Assembly (NCBI RefSeq): GCF_000699445.3
Contig: NC_067196.1
Coordinates: forward strand, 2,728,001-2,792,000
Length of the DNA stretch: 64,000 nucleotides
DNA from: Schistosoma haematobium
Taxonomy: Eukaryota; Platyhelminthes; Trematoda; Strigeidida; Schistosomatidae
Direction of reading: 5' to 3'
Shown here: piece after piece, positions 1 through 12,289 of the stretch
How the letters are laid out: each line of letters begins with the position of its first letter
How positions within the stretch are numbered: the first letter of the stretch is position 1
Program-made: the position numbers and the translations under genes
Notes under the pieces: generated by a model
What the model saw: only the letters and a program-made list of their open reading frames with translations
Databases searched by the model: none
Told to the model about the DNA's origin: nothing

Positions 1-968
1 TTCAACATTGACTAAGTGAAATTTCCCGTTGGAAAGCTTTACAGTGAGATGAGTCATCAATTCTCGTATATGATTTCACAATCTAACTCGTTAACACATT
101 TGAAGCAATAACGATTAGTTTTCCTACGACCTATTCAGACAATCAATACTTTAGTCTATTTGCTTAGACTGTAGATTCATCAATACAAATAGGTGCATTT
201 ATTGTGGTTCATTTGTAAAGACATGAATATATTTCATAACACTTGCGAAACGTTTTCCAGAGTTTAAATCACTTTCAATTAAAGAAAAAACGCACTATAT
301 TCGAACAATTCTGACCACGTACTTCACAACATCTAATTTTAAAGTCCACTGATTCACTGATATTACGCTGCAACGAGTTAGCGAGCACTAAAACAGCAGA
401 TGTTATATAGCATAGCAGTCATCATAACTGAAGAGATACCAACTTTACTGAGTAAACTTATTTACGTTTGCTATTTCATTAGTGAATCATTTGTCGTGCG
501 GTGATGACTGACATGTATGGTTACATGAACGGAATACATCCAACACAAATCTATTCGTTCTACGGTTCCAATACTTTCGGAGTCAGATGATCATTATGAG
601 GTTGACTGAATAGGGTTAGTCAATCTAGAATATATATGCTGAAAATAATACGTGATGCTTCGAATATCCCACTCATCGACAGATGTTACAATGTAAGATC
701 ATTCTAAACAATAATTCGTCATTGTGAAGCAACAACTTACGTCATTTAGTATTTTTTCATTATGATGTGAACCAATTGTGTGATCTATGAACTACTGTTT
801 GCAGGATGCATTCAAGGTTTTATGCAATTATTCAATATAAAACACTGAGTTTAATTGCCCTCACATTATTATCCCTCAATCTTTACGCCAGAAAAATTAG
901 ATAACAGAAACAATAGACATAAGTAAAGTTTACCAATAGCATCATTACATTTAACTGTTATAAATTTC

Positions 969-3900
969 TCACGTTTTGGGATATGGAGGAAAGAAGAACT
1001 TATCAGGACATTTATCAAGGACCGGGCAGTCCATGTAGTTGTGCGAAACATTCAAACAAATACGCACCTCTTCCAGGCGTCCCACTCCTTTCTACAAAAA
1101 TGAGAAACCGGTAGATTTTAGACATTATTTGACAACATCCACTATCAAATTCAGCTCCAAAGATACATGTGTTAGAGAATCAACTACTGGTTAATTATAC
1201 GCTTACCTTCCCTTTTATATCGGTGCACTTCAAGGAACCATTATAACCGAATTCTTTTTTCAAAACGCTCCTTAAATTGCATGTCTGTGAAAGTTAAAAC
1301 AGGAGTTTATTTATGATGTTAATGAAGTGTGCTGATTCAAATGATTTCGTAACAATAGTTAAATGTAATAGAAGTGGTAAATAAAATGAAGTGCTGTTCG
1401 AAACAATTTTGAATAAAGTCATTGCGATATGATATAGAAGTGAAGAGAGATAGTTATATCTTCGAATGTAAAGTAGTAAAGGCATACAAAGGCGACCAGA
1501 CATGAAAGCTCACACTCCACATATAGATTTCTACCTACTACTACTATTTGTAGTAGTGGTTCACAGCTAGCTTACTGTGAAAGACAAGAGCTGAGAAACT
1601 AACGACTCTGACATGAACAGATTGAAGTACACTTCATTCTGTCGGATATGTAAGTATTCAAGTGTACGTTGTTTCGTGAAGTAATAGTCAATTATCTAGA
1701 GTAGAAACAAATTTACTGTTGATGCTCGTTAATCAATGAAGTTCCCAACCGTTGTTTTGTTAAATTCAATTCATTCAGTCATCACCTGAGTTGAATATCT
1801 TTTATCACTGTGACAGACTTCACACAGCATTCGTATTACTTGGAGTCAGTTTAAAGACCTTTGAATTCAATAGAAATTCGTTATTTATTAGTGAACAATA
1901 ATACGGTTGAACATTCAATGGCATATTCCTTTTAAATAAGTTCACATTCCTTCTGATCATGCACAATTGGAGATGTGGCTAATGTTCGTACTGACCTCTA
2001 TATAGTCGAGCATACATAATAGTGCGATCATGAAAATTGATTTACTCTCTCAGACTATTTATCAGTTGGCGAGTAAACTTACTTCATATTGTTTAGAATC
2101 ATGAGGTGTGATATTATTTTTCATCAGAGTCCTAAAATAATAGAAAACTATTAGAAGCAAAGATGCGAGATGAGATTGTTTCAGTTAAAAAATATTCGCT
2201 TGCACAGTAACATTAAGCATCAAGTTTTCACTCAAACAGACACTGGTTGTTTGATCGACCGATAGGCATGTCAATTTATTTGCTCTTTTCAACCTAATTG
2301 ATGTAACCAACTGAAAAGCCTCAATTCAGTGGAAAAACGGCATTCTAGTTTCCACTTGCGGGCCACAACACTTCTGTCCATAATTAATATGATTAGTCTG
2401 TTTCACGGGTTGACTGGGATTGTGAGGGGGATCAATATGGCTAACTACATGTCTAATCGGTACTGATCTACACACTTTTCAAAGTTTTTGAAGACATTTA
2501 ATCACTTACTCTAGTAGGTTCAGTTTCTTCATCAGATCAATACCAAATTTAAAGTACTGTGTTTGATTACCGATTAGAGGGTCCTGTAGTGCACATTTAC
2601 CATGTTTGTCAAATTCATGTTTCCTATAATTGAATACAGTTCAAAATACTTCATACAACAAGCACATGTCATTGGAAGGATACACGATATTGGCTTAAAA
2701 CTGTATTCCAAAACGAACATCGTGGTTTTATTATTTGTTGAAAGTTCATTAATTTGGAACATCTGAGAGTTAAATATTCAGCACAGTGTGATTTATCAAT
2801 TATAGGTTGCATTTGGCGTCGTTTTTATCCACAAGATCTGCACACTTTTGACGTCTATTCGATGATACGTCGTAAATAGTAACGACAATATGATAGCTTC
2901 AAAAAAAGTCAATTTAAAGGTAGCCTTTGTCACTGTGATCGCACTTATCATTTAACAAAGCATATCGTCAAGAACTCATTACAATCTGCAGATCAATCTG
3001 TTTTCTACAGAAAACAGACTTTCATCTGGACTTCATTATACTGTATTATATTATATGATATCTTACCAAAATGTCTCTGGACTGCTGTAGTTACTCAAGC
3101 TTGGCCACAGACTTAATAGATCGCTTCGCAGACTCTGTAAAAATATGAGAATGAATTTAAAGATTGGTTTAGGTGAAGGTTTGTATTAAAACACGTAATA
3201 CAAACAAGCGAGTTGTAAAATGTTTGATATGCAATCAATTTTTTGTTGTCAGCATTGTTGTAAATTTCTGAACTTATTTGCTTCATGTGACGTTGATCGC
3301 TCGAGGATACAACTTCAGCAGTATCTGCTTAGAGCAGAATAGCTTTCATGTCAATGACTATCAGTTAGCGGCTGCTTAAAAAACAGTCGTCCGCTTGATA
3401 AGTTTACTAGACGGTCGATCAATACACGAATTCTTACTGACAACTAGTAGGAGGTGGTGATAAAATATTAAACCAAACTGAACGTTGGATCTGACTCACA
3501 TTCAATAGCGTAATATTGAACTGTTCTTTTGAGGTACAATTTGGTAGTTTTTCAGGGAGAATTTGAGGCCTGAAAATAATGATATGCATAATTAATTAAT
3601 GAACCAAAGATTTACATGCATTCACGGACTTGTATATTTTGCACACATGATCACCCATATTTATCACCAAGCATCTATAATTTCATTGTGAAACGTGTGT
3701 ATCATTTGAAGTAATTACATCATAGTAGTTGGAAGGCATACATGGAGATGATCATTTCGATACTGTCAACGAAATTACGCTGATTCACAGCTTGCAGTAT
3801 TGTTCTTACCGTTAAAAAAAACGTTATGGTCTACCGTGAAGCAGTGGAACATGGACCATCTAGTTATGTGAAGCAGATCAATGAGTTCCACAATCTGAAT

Positions 3901-4960
3901 TCAGCCAAAAACATGGGCGTACTGAAAACGATAAGTCAATGGTAAGTATCCATTTCTTAAATCAACACTGCTTTGTCAATAATAAATTCAATATTATCGA
4001 GAACGCTGTTTGAGATGGGTGTACAGCGATGAAATGTTAAAACCTGTAGGTGTTTCGGATCAGCTTTCATTGTGAAATCGTAGTGATATTCATTAGATGA
4101 ATCACAGCAAATCAAAAGATGACACAGATAATGTTCGATAAATTTCCATGCTATGGTTTGTGTATAATCGGAAACATTTTTATGCACACAGTTCACAAAT
4201 CAAATGTAATCTTACCACAATCCATGAATGGTTAAACCAGACAATCCCTTCGGTGGATCACGCTAAAAGAGAGAATTTCTAATGATCATTACTCAGTTGA
4301 ACAAAGATGTATATGAAAACAATGTATTCTGACGCTTATCGAATGCGATTCAATTGAATAGATAGATTTCAGAGGTGAAATAAGTTGTTTCGATTAGTTG
4401 CCTTCAAAAGTTGACCTATAATATATACACTCAAATTAACTCATCTACAACCTAAACACTGGAAATGTGATTGCATGACCAATAAATTGACAGTAATTAT
4501 GTTTAATTTTGAACAGTCTGTGAGAGCAATGTGCTGAATTGCCCTATTTCAATGTGAATGAAATCTCCGTGTTCGGTGAAATATAATAATGCTTTTACAA
4601 TGTGATTACAAATCTGTGCATGAATATCACAATGATCAGCGAATGACCCTGATCCGTATGCATGAACTGAAGAGAATGCTAAACATTGATCTTTTTGTGT
4701 AGTACTTAAAAAAATCATCTGTTTAACGTGAATCAATAGATTTGCGTTCATGAAAAAAGGACCACATTTTATGTAAACGAAACGTTTCTTACTTTTTTAA
4801 CTTGGTAAAACGATGGTGGCCATGTTGTAGAGAATAAGTAGTAGTCAAAATTAACCCTACTGCATCCAAAACGTAGGATGATTACAAGTGTTGATACAAG
4901 GAAAAACAGTGACCTGCAACTAATATACAATTAACATGATCGATGAAGTTTAAAACACAT
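969..4960 (-). pseudogene. T2 ribonuclease (omega-1-like), copy 1, stop in exon 1
   Basis: Secreted T2-family RNases cleave single-stranded RNA using two histidine blocks; the schistosome egg protein omega-1 belongs to this family. Eight exons read on the minus strand: 4960-4793, 4262-4216, 3569-3500, 3134-3067, 2623-2510, 2131-2083, 1284-1207 and 1091-969 (TGA). All introns are GT-AG, and exon lengths and phases equal those of copy 2. Block 1 reads TIHGLW across the exon 2/3 junction and block 2 reads HEFDKHG in exon 5. A TAA at 4933-4931 replaces the Tyr codon of copy 2, ahead of the hydrophobic signal core, with no good alternative start. The usual Cys after TWPP is Tyr. Both AATAAA signals seen after copy 2 are absent. 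Probably a recent pseudogene; a non-canonical first exon could still rescue it. Confidence 0.75.
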
Positions 4961-5004
4961 CCATAAGAAATCCGAAGACATTGAAAATCCCTAATTGACT
5001 GGAA

Positions 5005-5014
5005 TATTTTTATA
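5005..5014 (-). promoter_or_regulatory. TATA box of RNase copy 1
   Basis: TATAAAAATA on the minus strand, 45 bases before the preferred exon 1 ATG. It is identical in the third copy (52572-52581). The bases just downstream (CAGTCAATTAGGGATTTTCA) are also conserved in all three copies apart from small differences, as expected of a core promoter. Confidence 0.55.
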
Positions 5015-5228
5015 CGCAACTTGACAAAATAAAATCATTCATTCAATGAATTGTCGATGAATAAATTTGACATTGCAAGCTGCAATCTACAATTTGGAGC
5101 ATTATTGTTTGTAACATCGTTTTGAATGCAATTTTTTTCTCAAATTCAATCAGCGAAATACATCATCGCGCCTTCATGTCAATGAAATCAAGTGTACGTT
5201 ATATGAAGAGATGAATGATGGCAAGCCG

Positions 5229-5279
5229 TAGAATCAAGGACGTGCATCTCGTCTTGTTTGGAACTTGTCAGCTGAATTT
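5229..5279 (-). ncRNA. Decayed Sm-alpha hammerhead, copy 1
   Basis: Aligned copy of the 21600-21650 element. It shares CTGACAA (G8 to A), and also has GAGA for GAAA (A14 to G) and CTTGATT for CTGGATT, which breaks a stem I pair. The shared G8 change shows it predates the 16 kb duplication. Confidence 0.7.
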
Positions 5280-5503
5280 ACTAAAACCCAGTTACGTTCG
5301 CTTGAAATGACATCACATTTTTCACATCGCTACTGAGTATGGATAGCCACAAACTTGTAAAATCGGAAATAGTTTAATTTCGTCTCGTGTCGGTAGTTTG
5401 AATCTTCACACTGATGTCAAACGCAGATAGCAATGATGCAGTGCAATTGCAACACTGTGAAATAATTATTGCCAATGTTTTTACGGGTCATAGAATCGAA
5501 TTT

Positions 5504-5711
5504 TATCTCAAGTAATCTGTATTCTCTTAGTTTTTAATCTCACTAGTGGAATTAATATTTCCCATGACAAACATTCTGCTAACTTTTATGTAAAACTGCT
5601 ATCACACACTTCAGTGATTTCCAATCCAACTGTTTACTTCTTCAGCTACGCAGTTATATACATCACCAATTTGTACTATGTTGGTTATGCAGATCGACCA
5701 TTTACTTTCAA
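5504..5711 (+). pseudogene. Broken copy of the divergent secreted exon (copy 1)
   Basis: Aligns with 21879-22120. The ATG is ATT, an extra T shifts the frame in the signal peptide, and about 35-40 bases around the FELRHYD segment are missing. The last 150 bases are identical to copy 2. It cannot encode the same protein. Confidence 0.6.
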
Positions 5712-6629
5712 GTAACATGAATGATTTTACCAAGAATTAACCAACTAATAAACATTCGACCAACTATCTCATCTTAAAAGGAATGTCATTACAATGAAAT
5801 AAAACTATTTTAAAGGGACCTGTCACAAAACTTTAACACAATCCGAGAGAAATTGCTATTTAATTGATATTCAATACAATCCGATATATCAGTAAATGAA
5901 AATTCCTAACACCTAACAGAATTAGCCAATATTTGTGTCTCACATTACCAGTATGAAAAATATGTTCAGACAGTTTTTTAATCAAGTGAGAAACGAAGTC
6001 ATTAAATGTGGATACGTGATAAATAGTAATGAAGAATTTTATCTAAAATGAACAACGACTGGCTATGGATTTCAAAAAATAAAGAACGGTTCATCACTTT
6101 TACCTTATTCTCAGATAACAGTCAATTTCAAGCAGAAGATGAAAACAAAATTTCAACTCACTGTGCTCTCATCGTCACTCTAAATCTGTTGATGTATTTT
6201 GATATCTGAGTTTGCGATCATTCGAACACCGTTATATATACACTGCGTTTTACGTGATTTTAGTTAGTGAAAGAAGATAGCACGTTCATGGAACAAATAT
6301 TGCAATTATTATTGCTGATTGCATAACCTCTCATAATCTCACTCACCATGCTGTGTTGCATAAAATCACAATTTCCTCACACGTTTACATGAAACATAGC
6401 ACATATAACTCATTGATAGAATTAATTTTGCGTCATGCATATTTTTGTCGGATCCAATTTATTGAATCATCAACCATCTGATAATCAACGAAAACGACTG
6501 CATTACCAATTGGTTGTTACATGTTCCACTGAAATAATCAGCTATAACCTCACGGTTTCAAAGCTTATCATTATCAAATCTATCACTTCTTCATACAATA
6601 AAAAGTGTTTGCTTGTATTGTTTTGACGG

Positions 6630-6935
6630 AGGTGTGTTTATCTGATTCACGTTTGTCAATGATCGCTTCGCCTGCTGCATTCGAAAACTCAGTTTCTCTT
6701 GTTCGTCTGCCTTCAAACACTAGATTGAGTGTGAAGTGACGGAGGGAAGCAAACATTCAGACATCCAGACAAAACATGTCAAATAATCATCCACTCAGAA
6801 AATAGAGTGCAATAATGTGTTGTGTTTTATAACCTGGTATATATAAATAGTTAGTACTAAAGCATTTTCAAGATGAGTGAAAATATTTCAGAATTCCTCT
6901 CAACAGTGACCGTCAACTAATTCAGTGTCTGAATC
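6630..6935 (+). repeat. D module, copy 1 (TATA box and 15-codon ORF)
   Basis: A roughly 300-base module recurring at least five times. It starts near the GCTTCGCCTGCTG block, continues TTCTCTTGTTCGTCTGCCTT and AACACTAGATTGAG, then TATATAAATA (6838) and a 15-codon ORF at 6873-6920 (ATG..TAA). Its function is unknown. It lies upstream of the RNase and divergent exon, on the plus strand. Confidence 0.6.
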
Positions 6936-7754
6936 AACTCATTCCGTTTACATGTTATGTACTATAATGTGGGAATAGAACATTTTATTTGGTAATTTGC
7001 CATTTACTCATAATTAACGATACTTCGATGTTTTAGATATATTTTTTGACTATTTACGTATATTAACGGACGTTCAATATCACAAATTGATCCTATCTCT
7101 GTCACCATTGAAAACCAGAGAGCGCTTTATATGTTTTATCTCAACATGGCAATTCTCATCCGCGAGCATTCAATAACTCACTGCTGGATTTTGAATTCAC
7201 AGCATCCTGTATAGCGTTCAAACCCCTTACATTTCAAAAACAGAGACTACATAAAATGGTGACAACGTGTTAATTCAAGTAATGATCTTTTAGTGCCTGC
7301 AATGGACAACTGTTTCTTGCCAGACAACGCGGAGATTCACTAGTCGTGGCTGGCTCCTAAAATGTCAGTAATAGCAACTTGAAGCTATTTATTAGCGATC
7401 TCACTAGTATTATCAGTACATCGAACAACGATAGGCTGAATGTGATTTTTAATGTGTGTGTAAGGATATTTTCCGCTGAAACTTGTATCTCAAGTGCTAA
7501 ATATTCCTTTTAAAAAAATTACTTTCATCACCGACAAAAACTCGCATACAAATACACATTTTATTTGTTTAATTTCGTGAATTTTCTGTTTAATGGTGTT
7601 TTATCAGCTATTTAAAGTGTCTACTAAATTAGTTCAACGTTTATAAAGACGTGAAGATCAAACATGTTGGTACGAATTTTTAAACGAACTGATTAAATAT
7701 AATCAAACATAATTCATGCCTAATTCTGATTTTCCATAAAGGATTGAACATAAG

Positions 7755-8440
7755 TGTGATGTCTGTTGTGAGGCAGTGATTCACTGAAGGCAATGATGGA
7801 AGGTGGCGCAATTTTGGGAATAAGTTGAAGTTAAACACTAACTGTTATAAGCCGGGTCAGTTGTCTAGATGCCTTGGACATGAGTGTGAATGCGCACTGC
7901 TGAGGAGTCTCATTCTAAGGCGAATGGTGTTACGGGAGAACTGAAGACATTTGGCGGATTAAAACCTTTTATTGTACATTAATAAGTCACTGTATTTTTG
8001 GATGCAATTGTCTTACTTAACTTTTGAACTTGTTTGTTGATATCATTATTTCGGACATTTTGCTTTGTCTTTGGTTTGGTATTTTGGTGCTGTCTTTGCT
8101 TTTGGTTTGGTATTTGGAAGTTTTACTCCGGGAACCTACAAATTTGAAGGTTTGTTTTGTAATTGTTATAATTATTGTTGTTAGAACGACATTTGGTCGA
8201 CTATTTGTGAATTACGAATAAATTTGGTATCTAAATTGGAACTTGGTTCTGTTGTTAATTTGGGTTCGTAATTTGCAAGTAGATCGATAGTCCGTACTTC
8301 AATAACTGGAACGAGCAAAACTTGGACGTAACAAATGGTCCATCACGTGCTTCCATGTTTTCAATGATGGTCTGGTTTTTTCACACTCATGAATTCAAAT
8401 AATAAATGCAATGCCTTCTAATGAATTGAAACCACTCTCT
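7755..8440 (+). repeat. Second SINE family (hammerhead-like core), copy 1, split by LTR
   Basis: Starts near the ggtggcgcaattttggg block. It continues with GCGCACTG-CTGAGGAGTC, stem II and GAAT (7922-7925), is interrupted by the solo LTR at 7928-8333, and resumes CCATCACGTGCTTCCATG with ATGGTCTGG. The layout matches a common schistosome SINE in which GCACTG and CAGTGC would form stem I of a hammerhead. Here the GAAA of the core is GAAT. Confidence 0.6.
7928..8333 (+). mobile_element. Solo LTR, 406 bases, private to copy 1
   Basis: Begins TGTTACGGGAG and ends GGACGTAACA, with TGTTACG/CGTAACA as inverted ends. It is flanked by a perfect 5-base target duplication AATGG (7923-7927 and 8334-8338). 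The same site in copy 2 is empty. The ORF at 8024-8221 lies inside it and is not a gene. The ends and 5-base duplication fit a gypsy-type retrotransposon. The internal region was lost by LTR-LTR recombination (inference). Confidence 0.85.
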
Positions 8441-9099
8441 TTCCCAAATATAAATGTGTCCAACGAATTCGATATCAATTGAAAGCAGTTACTCACAAAG
8501 TCGGTAGGTCATATTCCCGTATTTTCGTTCAAAGTAAGATCATTCTCTAACTTCAGTGAATGATGTAATTAATCAATGCCTATTACTCCTCTTTTGTTGT
8601 ACACTACCGTTAAATATCCCTGAACGATTGCTTACGTGAATATAGATAACGCTTGGAGATGAAAACAAAACTGCTGAATACTCCTTGACCTTAGATTCGG
8701 AGGATAGTTTGTTGTAAAGGAAACTGAGACCGATAACAGCTGTTAGTTAGTCACATATTTTGATAGTAAATTTCATGAGGAAAATTTGACTAAAGATCGT
8801 TATGTTAACTTAGACTCACAATCTTCGAATGACAAATAATTTGAACGTAGTAACTTGTGAGATTGTTTGTTGTCAATGTATTCTCAATAAGATAGGTTGA
8901 TCCGTATAAACATATCAACAGAAGAAGTTGACCGTTTCGTAAATCGGAATCTCCTTCAAATTATAAATTTGAATGACCTCAACGCAGAGGCAGACCTTAT
9001 TATCAAGTGAGAAGATAAGGCCTCACAATTTATGTTGATTAGAGTTAACCGAACCTCTATGCTGACACCTAAATATTTCAACCAGTAATCTATAGATAT

Positions 9100-11196
9100 T
9101 TGTAATTAGACCCGGATGAAACCATCAACGTTTTAAATAGTACCGATTTGGCTGCCCTGAGTGTTAAAAAATAGACTGCAGTGAGGAGAAAAAGAAATGA
9201 AAAGAAAAAAGCTGCAGGCAGTACGCGGGTTGTTAGCAAGTAAATGGTGACCTCCCATTCTGAGTCACAAAATACACTTACAAATTTAGATAGTAAGGTA
9301 GAACTCCAACCTGGCATGGCTGAGAAGAATTTAATCTCATCGAATAATATCGTGAGCATTTTGCTGGAGTCAAACGATCCCGGTCCCAAACCTAAACACG
9401 CCAATGTTTTGGAGAAGATAGGAGAATATATTAGTAGGATCTTGCCAGATAATTCTAAGGGCGTTCAGCTGGAACGATTGATCAGAATAGGTAAGGGGAC
9501 CAATGACAATGTTGAACCTCAATCCTATAGACTGCTTGAGCTACTCCTAGGGTCATGATATTCTGTTAAGTTGCGCTCGTAGTCACGACAATACCAGCAT
9601 TCGACTAAGACCTGATATTTCTCCTGAAGGTAGAATAGAAAAGAAAACAGCGCTAGCTGAACTAGATTCCTGTCGACAAAACGATGAGGAAAATTTCCAA
9701 TTAGTGGATTTTCGGATAACAAGCTTTCGGAAGTGAATGTTAGCAAAGCCTGTTTGGATTGGCTGTTCTCCTATTAGTTTTATATGTCAACGCTCGTAGT
9801 AAATCCTATGAACTAGGAGCATTGATGGACAAATTAGTGCTACTCATTGTAGCAGAGAGAGAAATGTGTTTACTGCGTGACTTAGATATTATTACTCCAG
9901 AATTATTCGTATACCGCTACCTAAGGAGTGATAGATATTGATGTAGAAAACGAGGTGGCGCCCTTTTATACATAGCCAGTAATGTAAATATTCGCTCCTC
10001 TGCTAGCAAATTGCATGATAGCTGTACTTGAGAAGTAATTAGCCGTGAATTGGCCATCGATGTGATACATTTATACTCAGTGTCATCTATCGCATCCTAA
10101 TCTACTTAGCCGGTGACTTCATTTTGGAGAAAATTGAGCTATGCAGTGCAATTAACAGATGCTTGATAATAGGAAACTTTATTGCACCTGATATTAGTTG
10201 GACTGAGATGATCACGGAAGTGTCTATAAACTTCTGTGATAATATGTTCCTGATAACAGTAATGGAGCATATATTAGTACAACATGTATCGAAGCCCACA
10301 CGTTTTGGTGCGAACCAAGTTTCCCAAGCACAATCCTTGGTCTTTTCTTTTGACTTTATGTAAATGAATTAACGTTTTTAGCGAAATCATCCGTTCTGTT
10401 TTTCGCCAATGACATTTGTATGAGATTTGGAGACCCATGCACAGCATGTCAGATGGAATAGTATTACAGGATGATCACAACCCATTGGTGGCATGGATGG
10501 GCCGATGGTCACTTGAGGTGAGTCCTAACAGCAGTGTGGTCATGCAGTAAGACAACTATGATGGCTCTTATAACTTCGCAGTATGTGAATTCGTGTTATC
10601 CAAAGTAAAATCTATAGAGGTTTAGTAGTAATACCATGTAGTGATCTCAAAACCAACTTTCACTGTAAAACTGCTGCTGCAAGATGCTTTAGGTCATTTT
10701 GGTATATACGTAGGTGTTTCTAGTGTTTGGATGAAGAGAGTTTTAGTTTATTATATCCGACGTTCGTGCGACCACATTTAGAATATTGGATTCAAGAAGC
10801 GAGACATCGTTTCAAGTATGAAGCGGATATGCCAAAATAAGTCCAACAACGAAGGACTAAATTGGCAAAGGGTCTATCTGGCCTATCTTATGAAGACAGA
10901 CTGGAACACCTTAACCTATTTTCGTTATCTTACCATGCAATACAGGGTGATCTAGTACTGAACGATGGCCTTGATATTAATATGTTCCATTTTTTCCTTC
11001 CGTCTAGGACTGAACATTTGAGAGGACATTCGGAGAAAGTTCAAAAAAACGAGATAAAATCGTCTACATCTGGAGTTCTGTTTCTCGTACTGAGTAGTGA
11101 ATTACTGGTATTCCCTGCCTAAACACGTAAGGTCAGAATCTTCTGTTGACATTTTTGAGATGAGATTGGACCTCCACAGTGTTACAAACTACAACG

Positions 11197-11204
<8 letters not shown>
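9100..11204 (+). mobile_element. CR1-type (SR1-like) non-LTR retrotransposon relic, copy 1
   Basis: An ORF1 C-terminal part runs to 9737 (…ENFQLVDFRI) with one frameshift near 9575. The ORF2 endonuclease starts near 9750 (LYVNARS), continues RSDRYW..KRGGALLYIASN and reaches QHVSKPTRF at about 10300. The fingers and palm of the RT are missing. The tail resumes at FFANDIC (about 10400; FADD changed to FAND), then WSLEVSPNSSVVM, DLKTNFHCKTAAARCF, LEYWIQ and LSYEDRLEHLNLFSL. It ends near 11204 after SLPKHVRSESSVDIF. Several stops. Dead. Confidence 0.75.

Positions 11205-11254
<50 letters not shown>
11199..11254. repeat. (AT)n microsatellite at the CR1 3' end, copy 1 only
   Basis: About 27 AT repeats directly after the CR1 coding end. 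Copy 2 has ATATTGGTTGATAGACCCC instead, so the array expanded, or the site was changed, after duplication. Confidence 0.9.
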
Positions 11255-11259
<5 letters not shown>

Positions 11260-12030
11260 AAGACTGAAGGCTGAGGACTAATACAACATTATGTCTATTA
11301 ACCATCAACACATTCAGATGTGTTTGTGAAAAGTTTATGATCTTTCGCTGTACAAGTCACACAAGGCAATGTACACAGAAAACGATGTACATTATGGAAT
11401 TGTCCATTCCTGAAGTCCTAATATTTTATTAGTGATAAGTTAGTACTCATCGTCATTGTCGATTAAGAAGTAAGAAACAGAAACTCTCCACAAATACTTT
11501 TTGCTGAGAATGTTTATAGTGCAACGATAATAGAATAATGAGCGCAGTCAATATTGTTATTAATACACACAATATTTCACATGAATAAGGATCTTCGATT
11601 ATTATAACAAGATAAGTGTGTCAAATAAAATGTATTATTGGGAAGACACATTATTGTATCTGATGTGTCTACAGTTGATCAATTACATCTTATCACATGT
11701 TACAATTTTGTATATGAGTTTTATTACAAAATGTCATATCTCTGCGGTTTGACAAAGACTACCGTGTAATTGAAAATGTAGACGCTTTTGTGATCGATGT
11801 TTACACGAGTTTTGTGGAATCGATGGTTTTTTAGGCATATAAGCTTTAATTAATAATCGTTAATGGTAATAAAAATGTTTTATGGAAAAGTGCTTGTAAG
11901 TGTTTTTTAAAGATTCATGAGAGTGGACACGCATTTAAAAAAATAGCGAACAGATGCACTACCAGCTTACTCAAAACAGCGTTAATAACAGTTAACTGTC
12001 TACTGTTTTCGACAGTAACATGTAGGAATA
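11255..12030. other. AT-rich spacer (copy 1), no gene seen
   Basis: Shared with 27230-28040 in copy 2. Only short frames; the reading frame around 27637-27840 is broken in copy 1. No splice model or transposon motif recognised. Confidence 0.5.
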
Positions 12031-12077
12031 TTATCATTGTCGATATTTGTTGCCTGTCAATGAAAAGTATTTGATGC

Positions 12078-12281
12078 TTGAAGATTGTGTTTGCGTCGAC
12101 ATCTTTATTACTGAAAATGCTGAAACGGTTTACTATCGGTCACCCAGGAGTGAAACGAATGAAGCACATAGTCCAAAGCTATGCTTACTGGCCACTCAAG
12201 AAGCAAACTATCATGGACATTGTAAGCAGATGCACTCAGTATCAAACAAATTATTCTTCAACATGCAAGGCTAAAACCTGA
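12078..12281 (+). pseudogene. Ty3/gypsy integrase zinc-binding fragment, copy 1
   Basis: Encodes KRFTIGHPGVKRMKHIV, SYAYWPLKKQTIMDIV and SRCTQYQTN. This is the H2C2 integrase N-terminal domain pattern (GHPG..R, Y.YWP, C..C). The first His is Thr and the last Cys is Tyr, so zinc binding is lost. No catalytic DDE part was recognised downstream. Confidence 0.6.
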
Positions 12282-12289
12282 GTACTTTG

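Noticed and set aside
3840..3900. Minus-strand text resembling a T2 helix (VELIDLLHIT) between exons 2 and 3
   Set aside because: An in-frame TGA precedes it in all three copies, and the exons at 3569-3500 and 3134-3067 already supply the matching part of the protein in correct phase.
3957..4196. 79-codon minus-strand frame next to catalytic exon 2
   Set aside because: It starts just after the GTAAG donor of exon 2 and is broken in copies 2 and 3; it is intron 2.
8024..8221. 65-codon hydrophobic plus-strand frame
   Set aside because: It lies wholly inside the solo LTR at 7928-8333 and is absent from copy 2.
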